Positions 23,152 to 32,439 of a stretch of 37,425 nucleotides of DNA are shown piece after piece (positions within the stretch are counted from its first letter, which is position 1; every line of letters starts with the position of its first letter). Source of the DNA: an uncultured Bacteroides sp. (GTDB lineage: Bacteria > Bacteroidota > Bacteroidia > Bacteroidales > Bacteroidaceae); the NCBI GenBank assembly GCA_944320945.1, contig CALUJK010000054.1:1-37425 (forward strand), read 5' to 3'. The notes beneath the pieces were generated by a model, which saw only the letters and a program-made list of their open reading frames with translations, did not search any database and had not been told where the DNA came from. The position numbers and the translations under genes were made by a program.

Positions 23152-24750
23152 ATGACAAAATTAGGATTTTATTTGCTGTGCAGTTGCTTCTGTTTGTGGA
23201 TGGGGGTGACTGCTTGTTCGGATGACGAACCGTTGACGGACGATGACATTGAACAGCCGGAGGAACCAACTGAACCGGAAGAACCGACTGAGCCAGAGGA
23301 GCCAGAACCGGAAGTGCCGACTATGGACCCGGTAGGCGAGTTGAGGGCTTTCCCCGGTGCCGAGGGCTACGGACGTGATGTAATAGGCGGACGTGGCGGT
23401 GCTGTGTATCATGTGACGAAACTGACTGATGATGGGTCGGAAGGAACGCTACGTTGGGCGGTGCAGCAGAAGGGTGCACGCACGATTGTGTTTGATGTGG
23501 CTGGTACCATTCATTTGCAGAAGGAATTGAAGACAAGTAACGACTTCTTGACTATCGCAGGACAGACTTCACCGGGTGGCATTTGCATTGCCGATTATCC
23601 TTTTACAATTAATTCCAATAACGTGATACTACGCTTCCTGCGTTTTCGCCCCGGAGATGCCAGTGAATGTGACGGACTGGGTGGTACGGATAAGAATAAT
23701 ATCATTGTAGATCACTGCTCGGTGAGTTGGAGCGTGGATGAATGTCTGTCCGTTTACGGCAATAAGAACTCTACGGTGCAATGGTGTATCGCTGCACAAG
23801 CCTTGCATACATCGGTTCATGAGAAAGGTGCCCATTGTTATGGTGGTAATTGGGGTGGTACGTATGCATCATATCATCACAATCTGATAGCACATTGTAA
23901 GAGCCGTACACCGCGCCTTGGCCCGCGCCCAAGCACGCAGCTTAATGAATATGTAGACATCCGTAATAATGTATTCTATAACTGGAATGGAGAAGGCTGT
24001 TATGGGGGCGAGAACATGCATGTGAATATCGTGAATAATTACTATAAGCCGGGGCCGGCCACCAAAGGCAATAGGCAGTATCGCATTGCGAAGATTGGTG
24101 TACGTACGGAAGAATATGTGACGGACGATGACGGTACCTATAATGACTGGTATCCTTCGTTACACAAATGGGGTACATTCTACGTGACCGGGAATAAGGT
24201 GGAAGGGCACAGCGATGTGACTGCTGATAACTGGACGAAAGGCATCTACGAGCAGCAGAACGGTAAAGATGTAGACAACTTGTGGACAGAAGAAACCAAG
24301 GCTGCTATTCGCAGTAATGCGGAAGTGGTAGACGGTTCAAACGTGACGACCCAAACTGCAGATGATGCCTATAACTCCGTATTGGCATACGTTGGCGCCT
24401 GCAACTACCGCGATGCATTGGACGAGTTAATCCTTGGCGATGTGCGCAACAAGAAAGCAACTTGCACGGCAGAAGGTAACGAGGATGGGTATATCAATAA
24501 ACCGGAAGAAGTAGCTGGTGCTATCGAGGTGGATGCCACGAATTATCCCATCCTGAATACCGACGCCAACCGCAGTGTGACCGACACTGACGGCGACGGT
24601 ATGCCCGATGCATTTGAGACCGAGTATAACCTCGACCCCAATGATGCAACAGACGGAAATGAAAAGACCCTTGATCCGGGTAAACAATATACCAATCTGG
24701 AAATGTACTTGCACCATCTGGTGAAAGACATTATGGTAGTTAACGGGTAA
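23152..24750 (+). CDS. PL1-family pectate lyase lipoprotein
   Basis: The product of 532 residues (ATG at 23152; a GTG one codon earlier is also possible) has lipobox VTAC followed by S-D-D-E, which fits a surface-export signal. A Glu/Pro-rich linker (E-E-P-T-E-P repeats) probably holds the enzyme away from the membrane. The catalytic part starts with F-P-G-A-E-G-Y-G and shows PL1 pectate-lyase beta-helix features: GAVYHVTKLTDDGSEGTLRWAV, TIVFDVAGTI, DHCSVSWSVDE and SRTPRLGPRPST. Such enzymes cut polygalacturonate by beta-elimination with calcium. The C-terminus has D-T-D-G-D-G-M-P-D, a calcium-binding type loop. Divergent from SusC; its 3' end overlaps the HAD gene by 11 bases. Confidence 0.92.
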   Translation: MTKLGFYLLCSCFCLWMGVTACSDDEPLTDDDIEQPEEPTEPEEPTEPEEPEPEVPTMDPVGELRAFPGAEGYGRDVIGGRGGAVYHVTKLTDDGSEGTLRWAVQQKGARTIVFDVAGTIHLQKELKTSNDFLTIAGQTSPGGICIADYPFTINSNNVILRFLRFRPGDASECDGLGGTDKNNIIVDHCSVSWSVDECLSVYGNKNSTVQWCIAAQALHTSVHEKGAHCYGGNWGGTYASYHHNLIAHCKSRTPRLGPRPSTQLNEYVDIRNNVFYNWNGEGCYGGENMHVNIVNNYYKPGPATKGNRQYRIAKIGVRTEEYVTDDDGTYNDWYPSLHKWGTFYVTGNKVEGHSDVTADNWTKGIYEQQNGKDVDNLWTEETKAAIRSNAEVVDGSNVTTQTADDAYNSVLAYVGACNYRDALDELILGDVRNKKATCTAEGNEDGYINKPEEVAGAIEVDATNYPILNTDANRSVTDTDGDGMPDAFETEYNLDPNDATDGNEKTLDPGKQYTNLEMYLHHLVKDIMVVNG

Positions 24751-25393
24751 GTAAATGCAGAATTTCTTCTGCACAATCCACCATGTAGCGTGGATTGTAT
24801 GCCTCTAATTCAGCCCGCGGGCGGAAGCCCCATGTGACACCGCAAGCCGTGACGCGGGCATTGATGGCAGTTTGCATATCAACGGCAGAGTCGCCCACGT
24901 AGAGTACATCTTCGTGGGCGATTTTTGTAAGGGCAAGGATGTCTTCCACGATGGTCGGGTCCGGTTTTACGGGGATTCCTTCGCGCTGACCGAATACGGC
25001 TTTGAAACGGATGTTGGGGAAATAGTGTACAATCAGTTTCTCTGTGGCTGCCTGATACTTGTTAGAGGCTACGGCCAATTGAAAACCACGGGATTGCAAT
25101 TGCTCCAACAGTTCGGGAATGCCCGGATAGGGACGGCTTTTGTCGGCATTGTGCATGTCGTAGTAGGGAACGAAGTGCTGGCGGACGCGCAAGATGTTTG
25201 CCTCCGTCTTTTCACCTTCGGGCAGTGCACGCTCAAACAGCTTGTTGATGCCGTTGCCCACCATGAACGGATAAGCAGATTCCGGATGGGTGGGATAGCC
25301 GAGGGTTGACAACGCATAATTGGTGCTTTGCGCAAGGTCGGCAATGGTGTTCAGCAAGGTGCCGTCTAAATCGAAAATAATTAACTTTTTCAT
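24740..25393 (-). CDS. HAD-family phosphatase, phosphoglycolate-phosphatase-like
   Basis: The 217-residue protein has all HAD motifs: DLDGT near 8-12 (nucleophile and acid/base Asp), VASNK with the motif II Ser, a Lys in PVKPDP, and VGDSAVDM. The helical cap after motif I is of the Gph/PgmB type. It is cytosolic and probably hydrolyses a small sugar phosphate or phosphoglycolate. It is convergent with the pectate lyase gene (11-base overlap) and stands between two PUL operons. It may be a housekeeping gene around which the PUL assembled, or it may remove phosphate from a sugar-catabolic intermediate; the sequence does not decide. Confidence 0.88.
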   Translation of the reverse strand: MKKLIIFDLDGTLLNTIADLAQSTNYALSTLGYPTHPESAYPFMVGNGINKLFERALPEGEKTEANILRVRQHFVPYYDMHNADKSRPYPGIPELLEQLQSRGFQLAVASNKYQAATEKLIVHYFPNIRFKAVFGQREGIPVKPDPTIVEDILALTKIAHEDVLYVGDSAVDMQTAINARVTACGVTWGFRPRAELEAYNPRYMVDCAEEILHLLTR

Positions 25394-25529
25394 CTCGTAG
25401 ATACGTTGTTTTTAAGTCTTAAATGACTTTCGTATTGTGCGGCAAAGATAGGACTAATTTGTCGTTTTCGGATAGGGATTTCCGTCCTTTGTCGCTAAGA
25501 ATTTTTTTTGTCATGGGAGGATTAAAAAG

Positions 25530-25583
25530 AAAACGGCTGTATCAAAATATGGATTGACTGCCATATTTTGATACAGCCGTTTT
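25530..25583. terminator. Perfect 23-bp stem terminator after the GH28-GH43 operon
   Basis: Arms 25530-25552 and 25561-25583 are perfect inverted copies with an 8-base loop. On the minus strand it lies 27 bases past the GH43 stop codon and is followed by TTTTCTTTTT. The GGCTGTATCAAAA wording is shared with the palindrome at 15537-15612. Confidence 0.85.
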
Positions 25584-25610
25584 GCCTTTAGCTCTTACCT
25601 ATGTAAGTGC

Positions 25611-27293
25611 TTATTTTTTGGTGATGCGGAACCAATCTACGTCTGCCCAGCCACCGTCGTTGGTCTTGATGTGCGGACGGGTGCAGAAAGTACCGACTTT
25701 GGCGCCAATCCATTGTCCTTCGCGTGCTTGGAAGGCTTCGCCCAGCGGTTGATACTTTTTGCCGTCGAGGCTGTAGCTAAAGTTACACATTACTACCCAG
25801 TCGTGGCCGCCTTCGCTCTTGGTAATGCGGTCTTTGTCGTTGCAGGTGAACTTCACGCGCAGATATACGGTGTTGTCCGTCAGATTGGCAGAACCGTTCA
25901 CTTGTTCGGGCTTGCCTTTATCAGCCTGCTTGCAGGTGACTTGGGAGAGGGTAAGTCCATTTTCAGTGTTCTCCAGAATGAGCCCGGCATAGTCACGTCC
26001 CATTACTACCAGACCGGTACGTTCGCCTTTGTAGCGCTTGTCCGGCGTAAAGGTCAGTTTCATGGTAGCGGTAAAGTTCTTGGCAGGTGTCTTTTGCAAC
26101 AACAGATTGGCTACGTCCCACAAGTTTTTGTAGTTTTCTACTACCGGATAGGAGTAAAGACGTACAAAGCCTTGGTCGCCTGCGTAGTATGCCCATTTCT
26201 CATTGATGTTGGCATGCCATTGCCATTGTGGTGAGAGGGTAAATCCGTTAAACTCATCGCTTTCCTGCGGATTGCATACGGGATAAGTCTTGCCTACGTT
26301 GGGTTTCTTATATGTCAGTACAGGCTCACCGCAACCGTCACCATCTTTGTCAATGCCGATGACAGGCCAGCCATCCACCCACTTCATGGGTTGCAGATGT
26401 ACCAAACGGCCGTATGCACCTACGTCCTGGAAGTGCAGGAACCAATCCTCGCCGGTAGGAGTATCGACCCATGCACCCTGGTGAGGGCCGTTGACGGGAG
26501 TGTTGCCCTGTGCCAATACAGTCTTCCATTCATAGGGACCGTACACGTTCTTGGAACGAAGTACCACTTGCCAGCCGGTAGGAACACCGCCTGCGGGGTG
26601 GAAGATGTAGTAATACTCACCTCTCTTGTACATCTTCGGACCTTCACATGTCTGATGTGCTTCGTGTCCGTCGAAGATGATGCGTGAGGGAGTGATGGCT
26701 TTGGTGGCATCGCTGTTCAGCTCGCAGATGGCGATGACACTCTTTAACTGGGCACGGCTGCCGGCATAGGCGTGTACCATGTAAACCTTGCCGTCTTCAT
26801 CCCAAAACGGGCAGGTGTCGATGATACCTTTACCGGGTTTCACTAATACCGGTTCGCTCCACGGTCCTTTGGGGTCTTTGGCTTTCACCATGTATGCGCC
26901 TTGGTCAGGGTCTCCCCAAAAGATGTAGAACTCACCGTTGTGGTGACGGATGGCCGGCGCCCAGATATGGTTGCCGTGTTGCGGACGTTCGGGCGTGGTG
27001 ACCGGCTCCAGTTTATAGGGAACGGCAGCACCGATGATGCTCCAGTTTACCAGGTCTTTGGAGTGTAGAATCTGCAATCCGGGCAGGCAGTTGAAGCTGG
27101 AAGAAGTCAAGTAGAAGTCGTCGCCTACACGAATGGCATCGGGGTCGGAATAGTCGGCCAGCAGTACCGGATTCTTGTACTTGCCGTTACCCAAGTCCGG
27201 GCTCCACACCTCGGAAACATAATTCTTTTCTTGCGCAGCCACAGGCAGGGCAAGTAGCAGGCCGAGGCCTAAAAATGCTTGTTTGAATCTCAT
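25611..27293 (-). CDS. GH43-family glycosidase with C-terminal beta-sandwich
   Basis: The 560-residue protein has a Sec signal peptide (1-21, ending VAAQ) and a GH43 five-bladed propeller with the three acidic residues in place: Asp50 in YSDPDAIRVG (base), Asp159 in IIDTCPFWDEDGKVY (pKa modulator) and Glu217 in TCEGPKMYKRGEYYY (acid). A beta-sandwich of the GH43 C-terminal type follows (from about 345). GH43 enzymes of this layout remove arabinofuranose or xylose units. Predicted periplasmic. Last gene of the operon with GH28, GH78-sialidase and DUF4861, so side-chain removal from rhamnogalacturonan fits. Exact sugar not determined. Confidence 0.93.
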   Translation of the reverse strand: MRFKQAFLGLGLLLALPVAAQEKNYVSEVWSPDLGNGKYKNPVLLADYSDPDAIRVGDDFYLTSSSFNCLPGLQILHSKDLVNWSIIGAAVPYKLEPVTTPERPQHGNHIWAPAIRHHNGEFYIFWGDPDQGAYMVKAKDPKGPWSEPVLVKPGKGIIDTCPFWDEDGKVYMVHAYAGSRAQLKSVIAICELNSDATKAITPSRIIFDGHEAHQTCEGPKMYKRGEYYYIFHPAGGVPTGWQVVLRSKNVYGPYEWKTVLAQGNTPVNGPHQGAWVDTPTGEDWFLHFQDVGAYGRLVHLQPMKWVDGWPVIGIDKDGDGCGEPVLTYKKPNVGKTYPVCNPQESDEFNGFTLSPQWQWHANINEKWAYYAGDQGFVRLYSYPVVENYKNLWDVANLLLQKTPAKNFTATMKLTFTPDKRYKGERTGLVVMGRDYAGLILENTENGLTLSQVTCKQADKGKPEQVNGSANLTDNTVYLRVKFTCNDKDRITKSEGGHDWVVMCNFSYSLDGKKYQPLGEAFQAREGQWIGAKVGTFCTRPHIKTNDGGWADVDWFRITKK

Positions 27294-27344
27294 GGTTTGT
27301 GTTTATTAAGTTAGTGAAATATGTTGTTGATTCTTCAACCGGAA

Positions 27345-28586
27345 TTACTGTAAAATCTTTACTTCAACGGGGTGTTGCAGGGCTTCTTTCCATTGGCGCA
27401 TGTAGGCAAACCACGCATTGGCATCGGGATAGCCGAATGTCTCTTTGCGAGAAGTGAACATGGTGTAGTAATGGAAATGGTCGTTGCCCGGTGCAGACAA
27501 GGTGTAGAGGAAGTTGTCTGCGTCTTTTACTTCTTTGCGGACATACTCTTTAGGAATGTAAGTGGCAAGGCCGATGGTCTCTTTGGCATAGGTTACTGTA
27601 TCATTTACCGGCCAGTGGCGTCCCCAGCTTCCCACTAATCCTTGGTGGTCGGAGTCGGAGACCGTCTCGTTGCCCATGACATTCTGAACGCCGGTGCAGA
27701 ATACTTCATCTTTCAGCGGAGCAGAAAAATAAGTCTCTACACGCAGGTCACGGTGTCCGGCATAAAGGATGTACCGGTTGGTCATGTCAAGCTTCTTTCC
27801 TTGATATTCCCAGCCTTGTACGGTTATGTCGATGATGGTGCGTATCGGGCCAAAGGCAAGGATGCGCTCCGTGCGGGTGGCAATCGGCTTGATGTGAGTG
27901 GCTTTGCTACCGTCCCATCCCTTCAGGGCGCCGACACCGCAACTGTTGCCTACCATCAGCACGTCGTCACCAAAGCCACGTGCCAGTTGTTCTTTATTGG
28001 GGTAGAACTGGCTTTCTGCCAATTCGAGCCCTTTGTTGAATTTACCGTAAGGGTCAACGGTCTGTTTTTCATTGAAATAGACGCGGTAGCCAACTAATTC
28101 GGATTCGAACATCGGTCCGTGTCCGTGAAGCATGTTGTAGAAATTGGTAGTACCGGGCACGGTGATGGATTCTACCGGGGCATGCTTGCGCTTTTTGCCG
28201 TCGCCACGTACCAACATGGTGGCAAAGACGCGTGAGGGGTACTCTTTCTGAGCTTCGATGGACGAAAGGGTTACATTCAGTCTCTTCTTACTGTTGGCAG
28301 GCATGTTGATGACAAATGCCAATTCGTCGGCTTTCCGGTCTCCGTTTAGGTCGTCCAGTTGCGAAGGAATTTCTAAGTTCCCTTCGGTTACTATGGCCGA
28401 ACGTACTTGGAAAGAGGTCTTTATCTGATGAAGGTCGATGACGACCGGTTCGTCGGTTTGGGGCTTGTTCCACGAATTGTTCAGTTCAATAATAATCTGA
28501 GTCGTTTCAGTTTGTTGGGCATCTACGTATAGGGGCATCAGTAGGCCGCAACACAGACTGGCGAGTGTAACATACATTTTTTTCAT
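27345..28586 (-). CDS. DUF4861 exported protein
   Basis: The 413-residue protein has a Sec signal peptide (about 1-23, ending VDAQ). The sequence fits the DUF4861 family, whose members occur in PULs acting on uronic-acid-containing glycans. Recognisable blocks are LNGDRKADELAF, HGHGPMFESELVGYRVYFN, a histidine- and aspartate-rich middle, and GNDHFHYYTMF near the C-terminus. Conserved His, Glu and Asp residues would suit a carbohydrate-active enzyme or epimerase-like fold, but I cannot name a reaction. It lies 14 bases after the GH78-sialidase gene and 51 before GH43, so it should act on the same oligosaccharides in the periplasm. Confidence 0.8.
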   Translation of the reverse strand: MKKMYVTLASLCCGLLMPLYVDAQQTETTQIIIELNNSWNKPQTDEPVVIDLHQIKTSFQVRSAIVTEGNLEIPSQLDDLNGDRKADELAFVINMPANSKKRLNVTLSSIEAQKEYPSRVFATMLVRGDGKKRKHAPVESITVPGTTNFYNMLHGHGPMFESELVGYRVYFNEKQTVDPYGKFNKGLELAESQFYPNKEQLARGFGDDVLMVGNSCGVGALKGWDGSKATHIKPIATRTERILAFGPIRTIIDITVQGWEYQGKKLDMTNRYILYAGHRDLRVETYFSAPLKDEVFCTGVQNVMGNETVSDSDHQGLVGSWGRHWPVNDTVTYAKETIGLATYIPKEYVRKEVKDADNFLYTLSAPGNDHFHYYTMFTSRKETFGYPDANAWFAYMRQWKEALQHPVEVKILQ

Positions 28587-28600
28587 ATCTTTCTGCTGTT

Positions 28601-31600
28601 TTATTTATTCCATCCGGCTTTGTTGAATGGTTGTGTTTCAATCTGCTCAGGGTCGATACAGACGTGCTTGATGCGTTGTCTGCGCCATGTATAGACGATA
28701 TGTACCTTTCCGTCCTCTGTTTGTATCACTGACGGATAGGAGTATTGGTTGATGGGGGAATCTTCCAATATAACGGCTGCTTCCCAATGTTTGCCGTCCG
28801 GACTGATGGCTACATTGATGGGAGTACGGTTCTTCTTTTTGCCTTTGATGTAATGATAGTGGTTGTACACCAACAGGAAGCGGCCGTCTTTCAGCGTGAT
28901 GCCGTCTATGCCGGAATTATTGCTGGGCAGGGTGGTGAAAGAGAGGGGAGACCATGTCTCTCCGTTGTCGCTGCTCCATGTCTCAGCCAACAGACCGTTG
29001 TTTTGAGTGCGGCATATCGCTTGCAGTCTGCCGTCCGGATGCACCAGAATGGTCGGCTGTATGGCTTGAATGGTGCTGAACTGTTGGTTGCTGCGCTTTA
29101 CGCTGTCTGTTTCTTCTATTTCCTGAGCGGCAATCGGACCGGTTGTTTTCCACGTGTCTCCTTCATCATCGCTAATCTCAAAATGAACTTGCCAACCGTT
29201 TTCACCTTCTGTGCTACTGGGGCATATCATGCGTTTCCCTATCCAAACGGGCTTGTTCTTGATGGGGCCAAGGATGTCTTGAGGCAATGCTTCGGGCTGG
29301 CTCCAGGTCTTGCCGCAATCGGATGAACGGATGACGTATCCGCTCCATCCGGCAACGTTGATTCCTACTTTGTAGTACAGTTGCAATTCGCCTGACGGTG
29401 CAACGTTGAGAACCGGATTCCAGCAGGCATATTTAGTACCGTCTATCATGCCGTCTGCCACTTTTTGTGGGGCTGTCCATCCTTTGTCGGTCAGTCGGCT
29501 GACCCAGATACAGCAATCCGGATTTTTCTCTTTGGTACCTCCGAACCAAGCTGCAATCAATCCTTCTTTCGTCTCGGCGATGGTAGAAGCATGGCTTTCG
29601 GGGAAAGGTGGATAGGAGCAAATGAATTCGTCGGTTGTTATTCCTTTGCGGCCTTTCCCGTAATCAATCTGTTTCTCGATGTGGAAACGGTAGTTGCCTG
29701 AGCCGATGCGGCAGAGTGTATAGTTGCCCTCACTGCGTAGGATGGTAAGGTCTTTGACGCGTTGCAGCGGTTGACCGCTCTCGGTGATTTTTTGCGTGTC
29801 TTTGTTGGGCAGCCAAACTTCAGCAGTTGTATTGGCGGGGATGGTGATGTTCCATTCGTAGTCGGTGGCGGTTTGCTGCCAGTGACTTTCTACTTTGCCG
29901 TAGGGAGTGGTGTGGCTTGCCTTGATATAACCGATTTCTTCCACATCGAATGCAGGCTTCATGGTGAGTGACTTGAAACCGGGAGTTGCCGCCTGGATGC
30001 CGGCCAAATGCTGGAAACAGAATGGAAGGAAGTCGCCTAACAGCATGACGTGGTTGCCGCTGTTCATGGCTGGGTTGGCTGTATCGCCGTTCCATAGTTC
30101 CCAAATGGTGGTAGCGCCTTTGGCGGCCATATAACCCCATCCGGGGTATTTGTTGTGAGTGGCTAATACGTATGCTACGTCGTTTCTGCCCATTTGGTGC
30201 AGGGTGCGCATCAGCCACTGAATGCCGATGACGCCGCATTGGATGGTGGCGTTGTAATAATCTACGGACTTATCGATGATGTTGTGTGCCGCAGCTGATG
30301 CTTGTTCGGCGTCGGTCATTCCGAAAGCCAAAGGCAATAAATTGGCGGTTACCGTGTTGTTGCCATATTGTTTGGTTTGCGGGTTCCAGAAGGTCCGGTT
30401 GAATCCATCTTTGACGTGCGCAGCCAATTGGTCGTATTGCTCGGCATCTGCATGTAATTCTAACAGACGTGCGAACTTGGCCATCAGCTGCAGGAGGTGG
30501 TAGTAATAGGAAGTGGCTATTAGTTTTCCGTCGGTGATGCGTGCCGGGTCTTTGGAGTGTATCAATTCCGGAGATTCGGGCGGAAGACACCAGTCACCGT
30601 AGCGGTCGCGGGTGATGATGTAGTCTTTGTTCATGTATTCGTCGCGCATATGCTGCATCCACAGTTTCATGCCCGAATAATGTTTGCGGATGGGGCGTAT
30701 ATTGCCATACTGTTCGTACAGCATGTCGCTGATGAAAACAAATGCTGCCGGCCACGTGATGTTGTCGGTATAGTAGTACCAGAAAGCGGGGGCTACGTCG
30801 GGGATGCAACCGTCGATGCGCTGCGCTTCGTGGATGTCGTCCATCCATTTGGCATATAACGGGGCGCATTCCATCAGGAAACTTTCTCCTAAAGCACCGG
30901 TTGCACGGTCTCCCAGCCAAGACTGACGCTCGTCACGTTGCGGGCAGTCTACCGGCATCCCCTTATAATTGCCGCGAATACCCCAGTAGGCGTTTTTAAT
31001 GAGTTGGTTCAAGGTCGGGTTATCGCATTCGAAACTGCCTGTTTGTGGCATGGCATCGTTAACAACCTCGCCCAGGAAATGTTCGGGAGTGGGTTTCCCC
31101 GGATAGCCGGTTACTTCTACATAACGAAAACCGTGATAGACAAAGCATGGTGCCCATTCCTCGGTGCCTTCTCCTTTCAGTACGTAGATGTCTGTGGCTT
31201 TGGCGTCGCGCAAATTGGCCGTATAGATTTCTCCGTCGGGCTGTAATGTTTCGGCAAAACGTAGTTTGATGCTGTCTCCTGCTTCCCCTTGTGCAGTGAG
31301 GCGTATCCATCCTACCATGTTCTGCCCCATGTCGATGATGTATTTCCCCGGAGATTGGAGACGGATGCTTTTCGGTTTTATCTGTTCGACCACTTTCATG
31401 CCGGGTATCATCTGTCCGCGGGGGAATCCGGAAGGGATGGCTACTCTTTCGGCGGGTAGCCAATGACTGTCGTCATAGCCTGTTTCAGTCCAGTGGCCTA
31501 GTTCTTTACGGGCATCGTATTCTTCTCCGTTGTATTCGTTGTTGCTGCGGATGGGACCATCGGCAGTTAGCTTCCAGTCTGTGTTAGTGGCGATGGTTTC

Positions 31601-32431
31601 CCGGCTGCCGTCCGTATATTCTACAATCAGATTCATGCGTACCTTGGGGTAGCCGAAGTTGTGAATCTTATAAGTACGATAGTTTTGCTGCATGGTGTGG
31701 TAACGGCCGTTACCTAGCGTGATGCCGATGGCATTGTCAGCTTGTGAAGCTAAGAGATGGGTTACATCGTAGCTGTTGTAGAATACAGTTTTTCGATAGT
31801 CTGTTGGTGCAGGTGCCAATACATAGTCACCAACTCGTTTGCCGTTGATGAAGCATTCATACAATCCGAGGCCGCAGATATGCATGGTGGCCTCTTTGAC
31901 TTGTTTCTTTAAATGGAATTCTTTGCGTACATAGCGGGCTGACATGCGTGACCAACGGCTGTCTTCATCGCCGGGCATACAACGGTCTATGCCAATCCAT
32001 CGGCCTTTCCAGCGCACTTCGCCCATGAGTCCCATGCCCCAATGTGCCGTTTTGCTCCATTCACTTTCGCCGACATTGGTGTGAATGCGTACTTTCCAAT
32101 AATAACGTTTGTTAGGGGTAAGTTTCGGCCCTTGATAATCAATCCAGATGGAAGCATCGGATTGTACTGTGTTTGAGTCCCAAATGTCTGCACTGTCTTT
32201 GGCCAGTTTTTCGGGGGTAGAGGCTACCAGTATCCGATAAGCAGTCTGTTGTGTATTCCGTTGGTCACTCAGGATGCGCCAGCTGAATCGTGGTGTTTCA
32301 ATGTCTAAACCCAATGGGTTGACTAATTGTTCTGTCCGTAAGTCTGTGACTTGAATGGAAACGCTCCATGCTGCTTGCACGAAGAAGCAGCACAGAGCGA
32401 CCCAAATAAATCTTTTTACCTTAAAAGTCAT
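28601..32431 (-). CDS. GH78 alpha-L-rhamnosidase fused to a sialidase-like BNR domain
   Basis: A 1276-residue exported two-enzyme fusion. Residues 1-24 form a signal peptide. Residues 25 to about 910 form a complete GH78 rhamnosidase: N-terminal beta domains, then an (alpha/alpha)6 barrel with DCPQRDER at 495-502 (Glu501 the expected acid) and WELWNGD with Glu778 (expected base). From about 920 to the end is a six-bladed sialidase-superfamily propeller (BNR_2 type) with four Asp boxes, S-S-D-C-G-K-T-W, S-D-D-E-G-D-T-W, S-S-D-N-G-E-T-W and S-P-D-G-K-H-W. The F/Y-R-I-P motif of true sialidases is absent, so another sugar is likely. Eight bases after GH28. The frame is open with no sign of a merged sequencing artefact. 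Confidence 0.9.
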   Translation of the reverse strand: MTFKVKRFIWVALCCFFVQAAWSVSIQVTDLRTEQLVNPLGLDIETPRFSWRILSDQRNTQQTAYRILVASTPEKLAKDSADIWDSNTVQSDASIWIDYQGPKLTPNKRYYWKVRIHTNVGESEWSKTAHWGMGLMGEVRWKGRWIGIDRCMPGDEDSRWSRMSARYVRKEFHLKKQVKEATMHICGLGLYECFINGKRVGDYVLAPAPTDYRKTVFYNSYDVTHLLASQADNAIGITLGNGRYHTMQQNYRTYKIHNFGYPKVRMNLIVEYTDGSRETIATNTDWKLTADGPIRSNNEYNGEEYDARKELGHWTETGYDDSHWLPAERVAIPSGFPRGQMIPGMKVVEQIKPKSIRLQSPGKYIIDMGQNMVGWIRLTAQGEAGDSIKLRFAETLQPDGEIYTANLRDAKATDIYVLKGEGTEEWAPCFVYHGFRYVEVTGYPGKPTPEHFLGEVVNDAMPQTGSFECDNPTLNQLIKNAYWGIRGNYKGMPVDCPQRDERQSWLGDRATGALGESFLMECAPLYAKWMDDIHEAQRIDGCIPDVAPAFWYYYTDNITWPAAFVFISDMLYEQYGNIRPIRKHYSGMKLWMQHMRDEYMNKDYIITRDRYGDWCLPPESPELIHSKDPARITDGKLIATSYYYHLLQLMAKFARLLELHADAEQYDQLAAHVKDGFNRTFWNPQTKQYGNNTVTANLLPLAFGMTDAEQASAAAHNIIDKSVDYYNATIQCGVIGIQWLMRTLHQMGRNDVAYVLATHNKYPGWGYMAAKGATTIWELWNGDTANPAMNSGNHVMLLGDFLPFCFQHLAGIQAATPGFKSLTMKPAFDVEEIGYIKASHTTPYGKVESHWQQTATDYEWNITIPANTTAEVWLPNKDTQKITESGQPLQRVKDLTILRSEGNYTLCRIGSGNYRFHIEKQIDYGKGRKGITTDEFICSYPPFPESHASTIAETKEGLIAAWFGGTKEKNPDCCIWVSRLTDKGWTAPQKVADGMIDGTKYACWNPVLNVAPSGELQLYYKVGINVAGWSGYVIRSSDCGKTWSQPEALPQDILGPIKNKPVWIGKRMICPSSTEGENGWQVHFEISDDEGDTWKTTGPIAAQEIEETDSVKRSNQQFSTIQAIQPTILVHPDGRLQAICRTQNNGLLAETWSSDNGETWSPLSFTTLPSNNSGIDGITLKDGRFLLVYNHYHYIKGKKKNRTPINVAISPDGKHWEAAVILEDSPINQYSYPSVIQTEDGKVHIVYTWRRQRIKHVCIDPEQIETQPFNKAGWNK

Positions 32432-32439
32432 AACAGCAA

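Noticed and set aside
29000-29660. True sialidase activity in the GH78 fusion
   Set aside because: Asp boxes show the fold only; the arginine motif of sialidases was not found and the PUL context is plant pectin.
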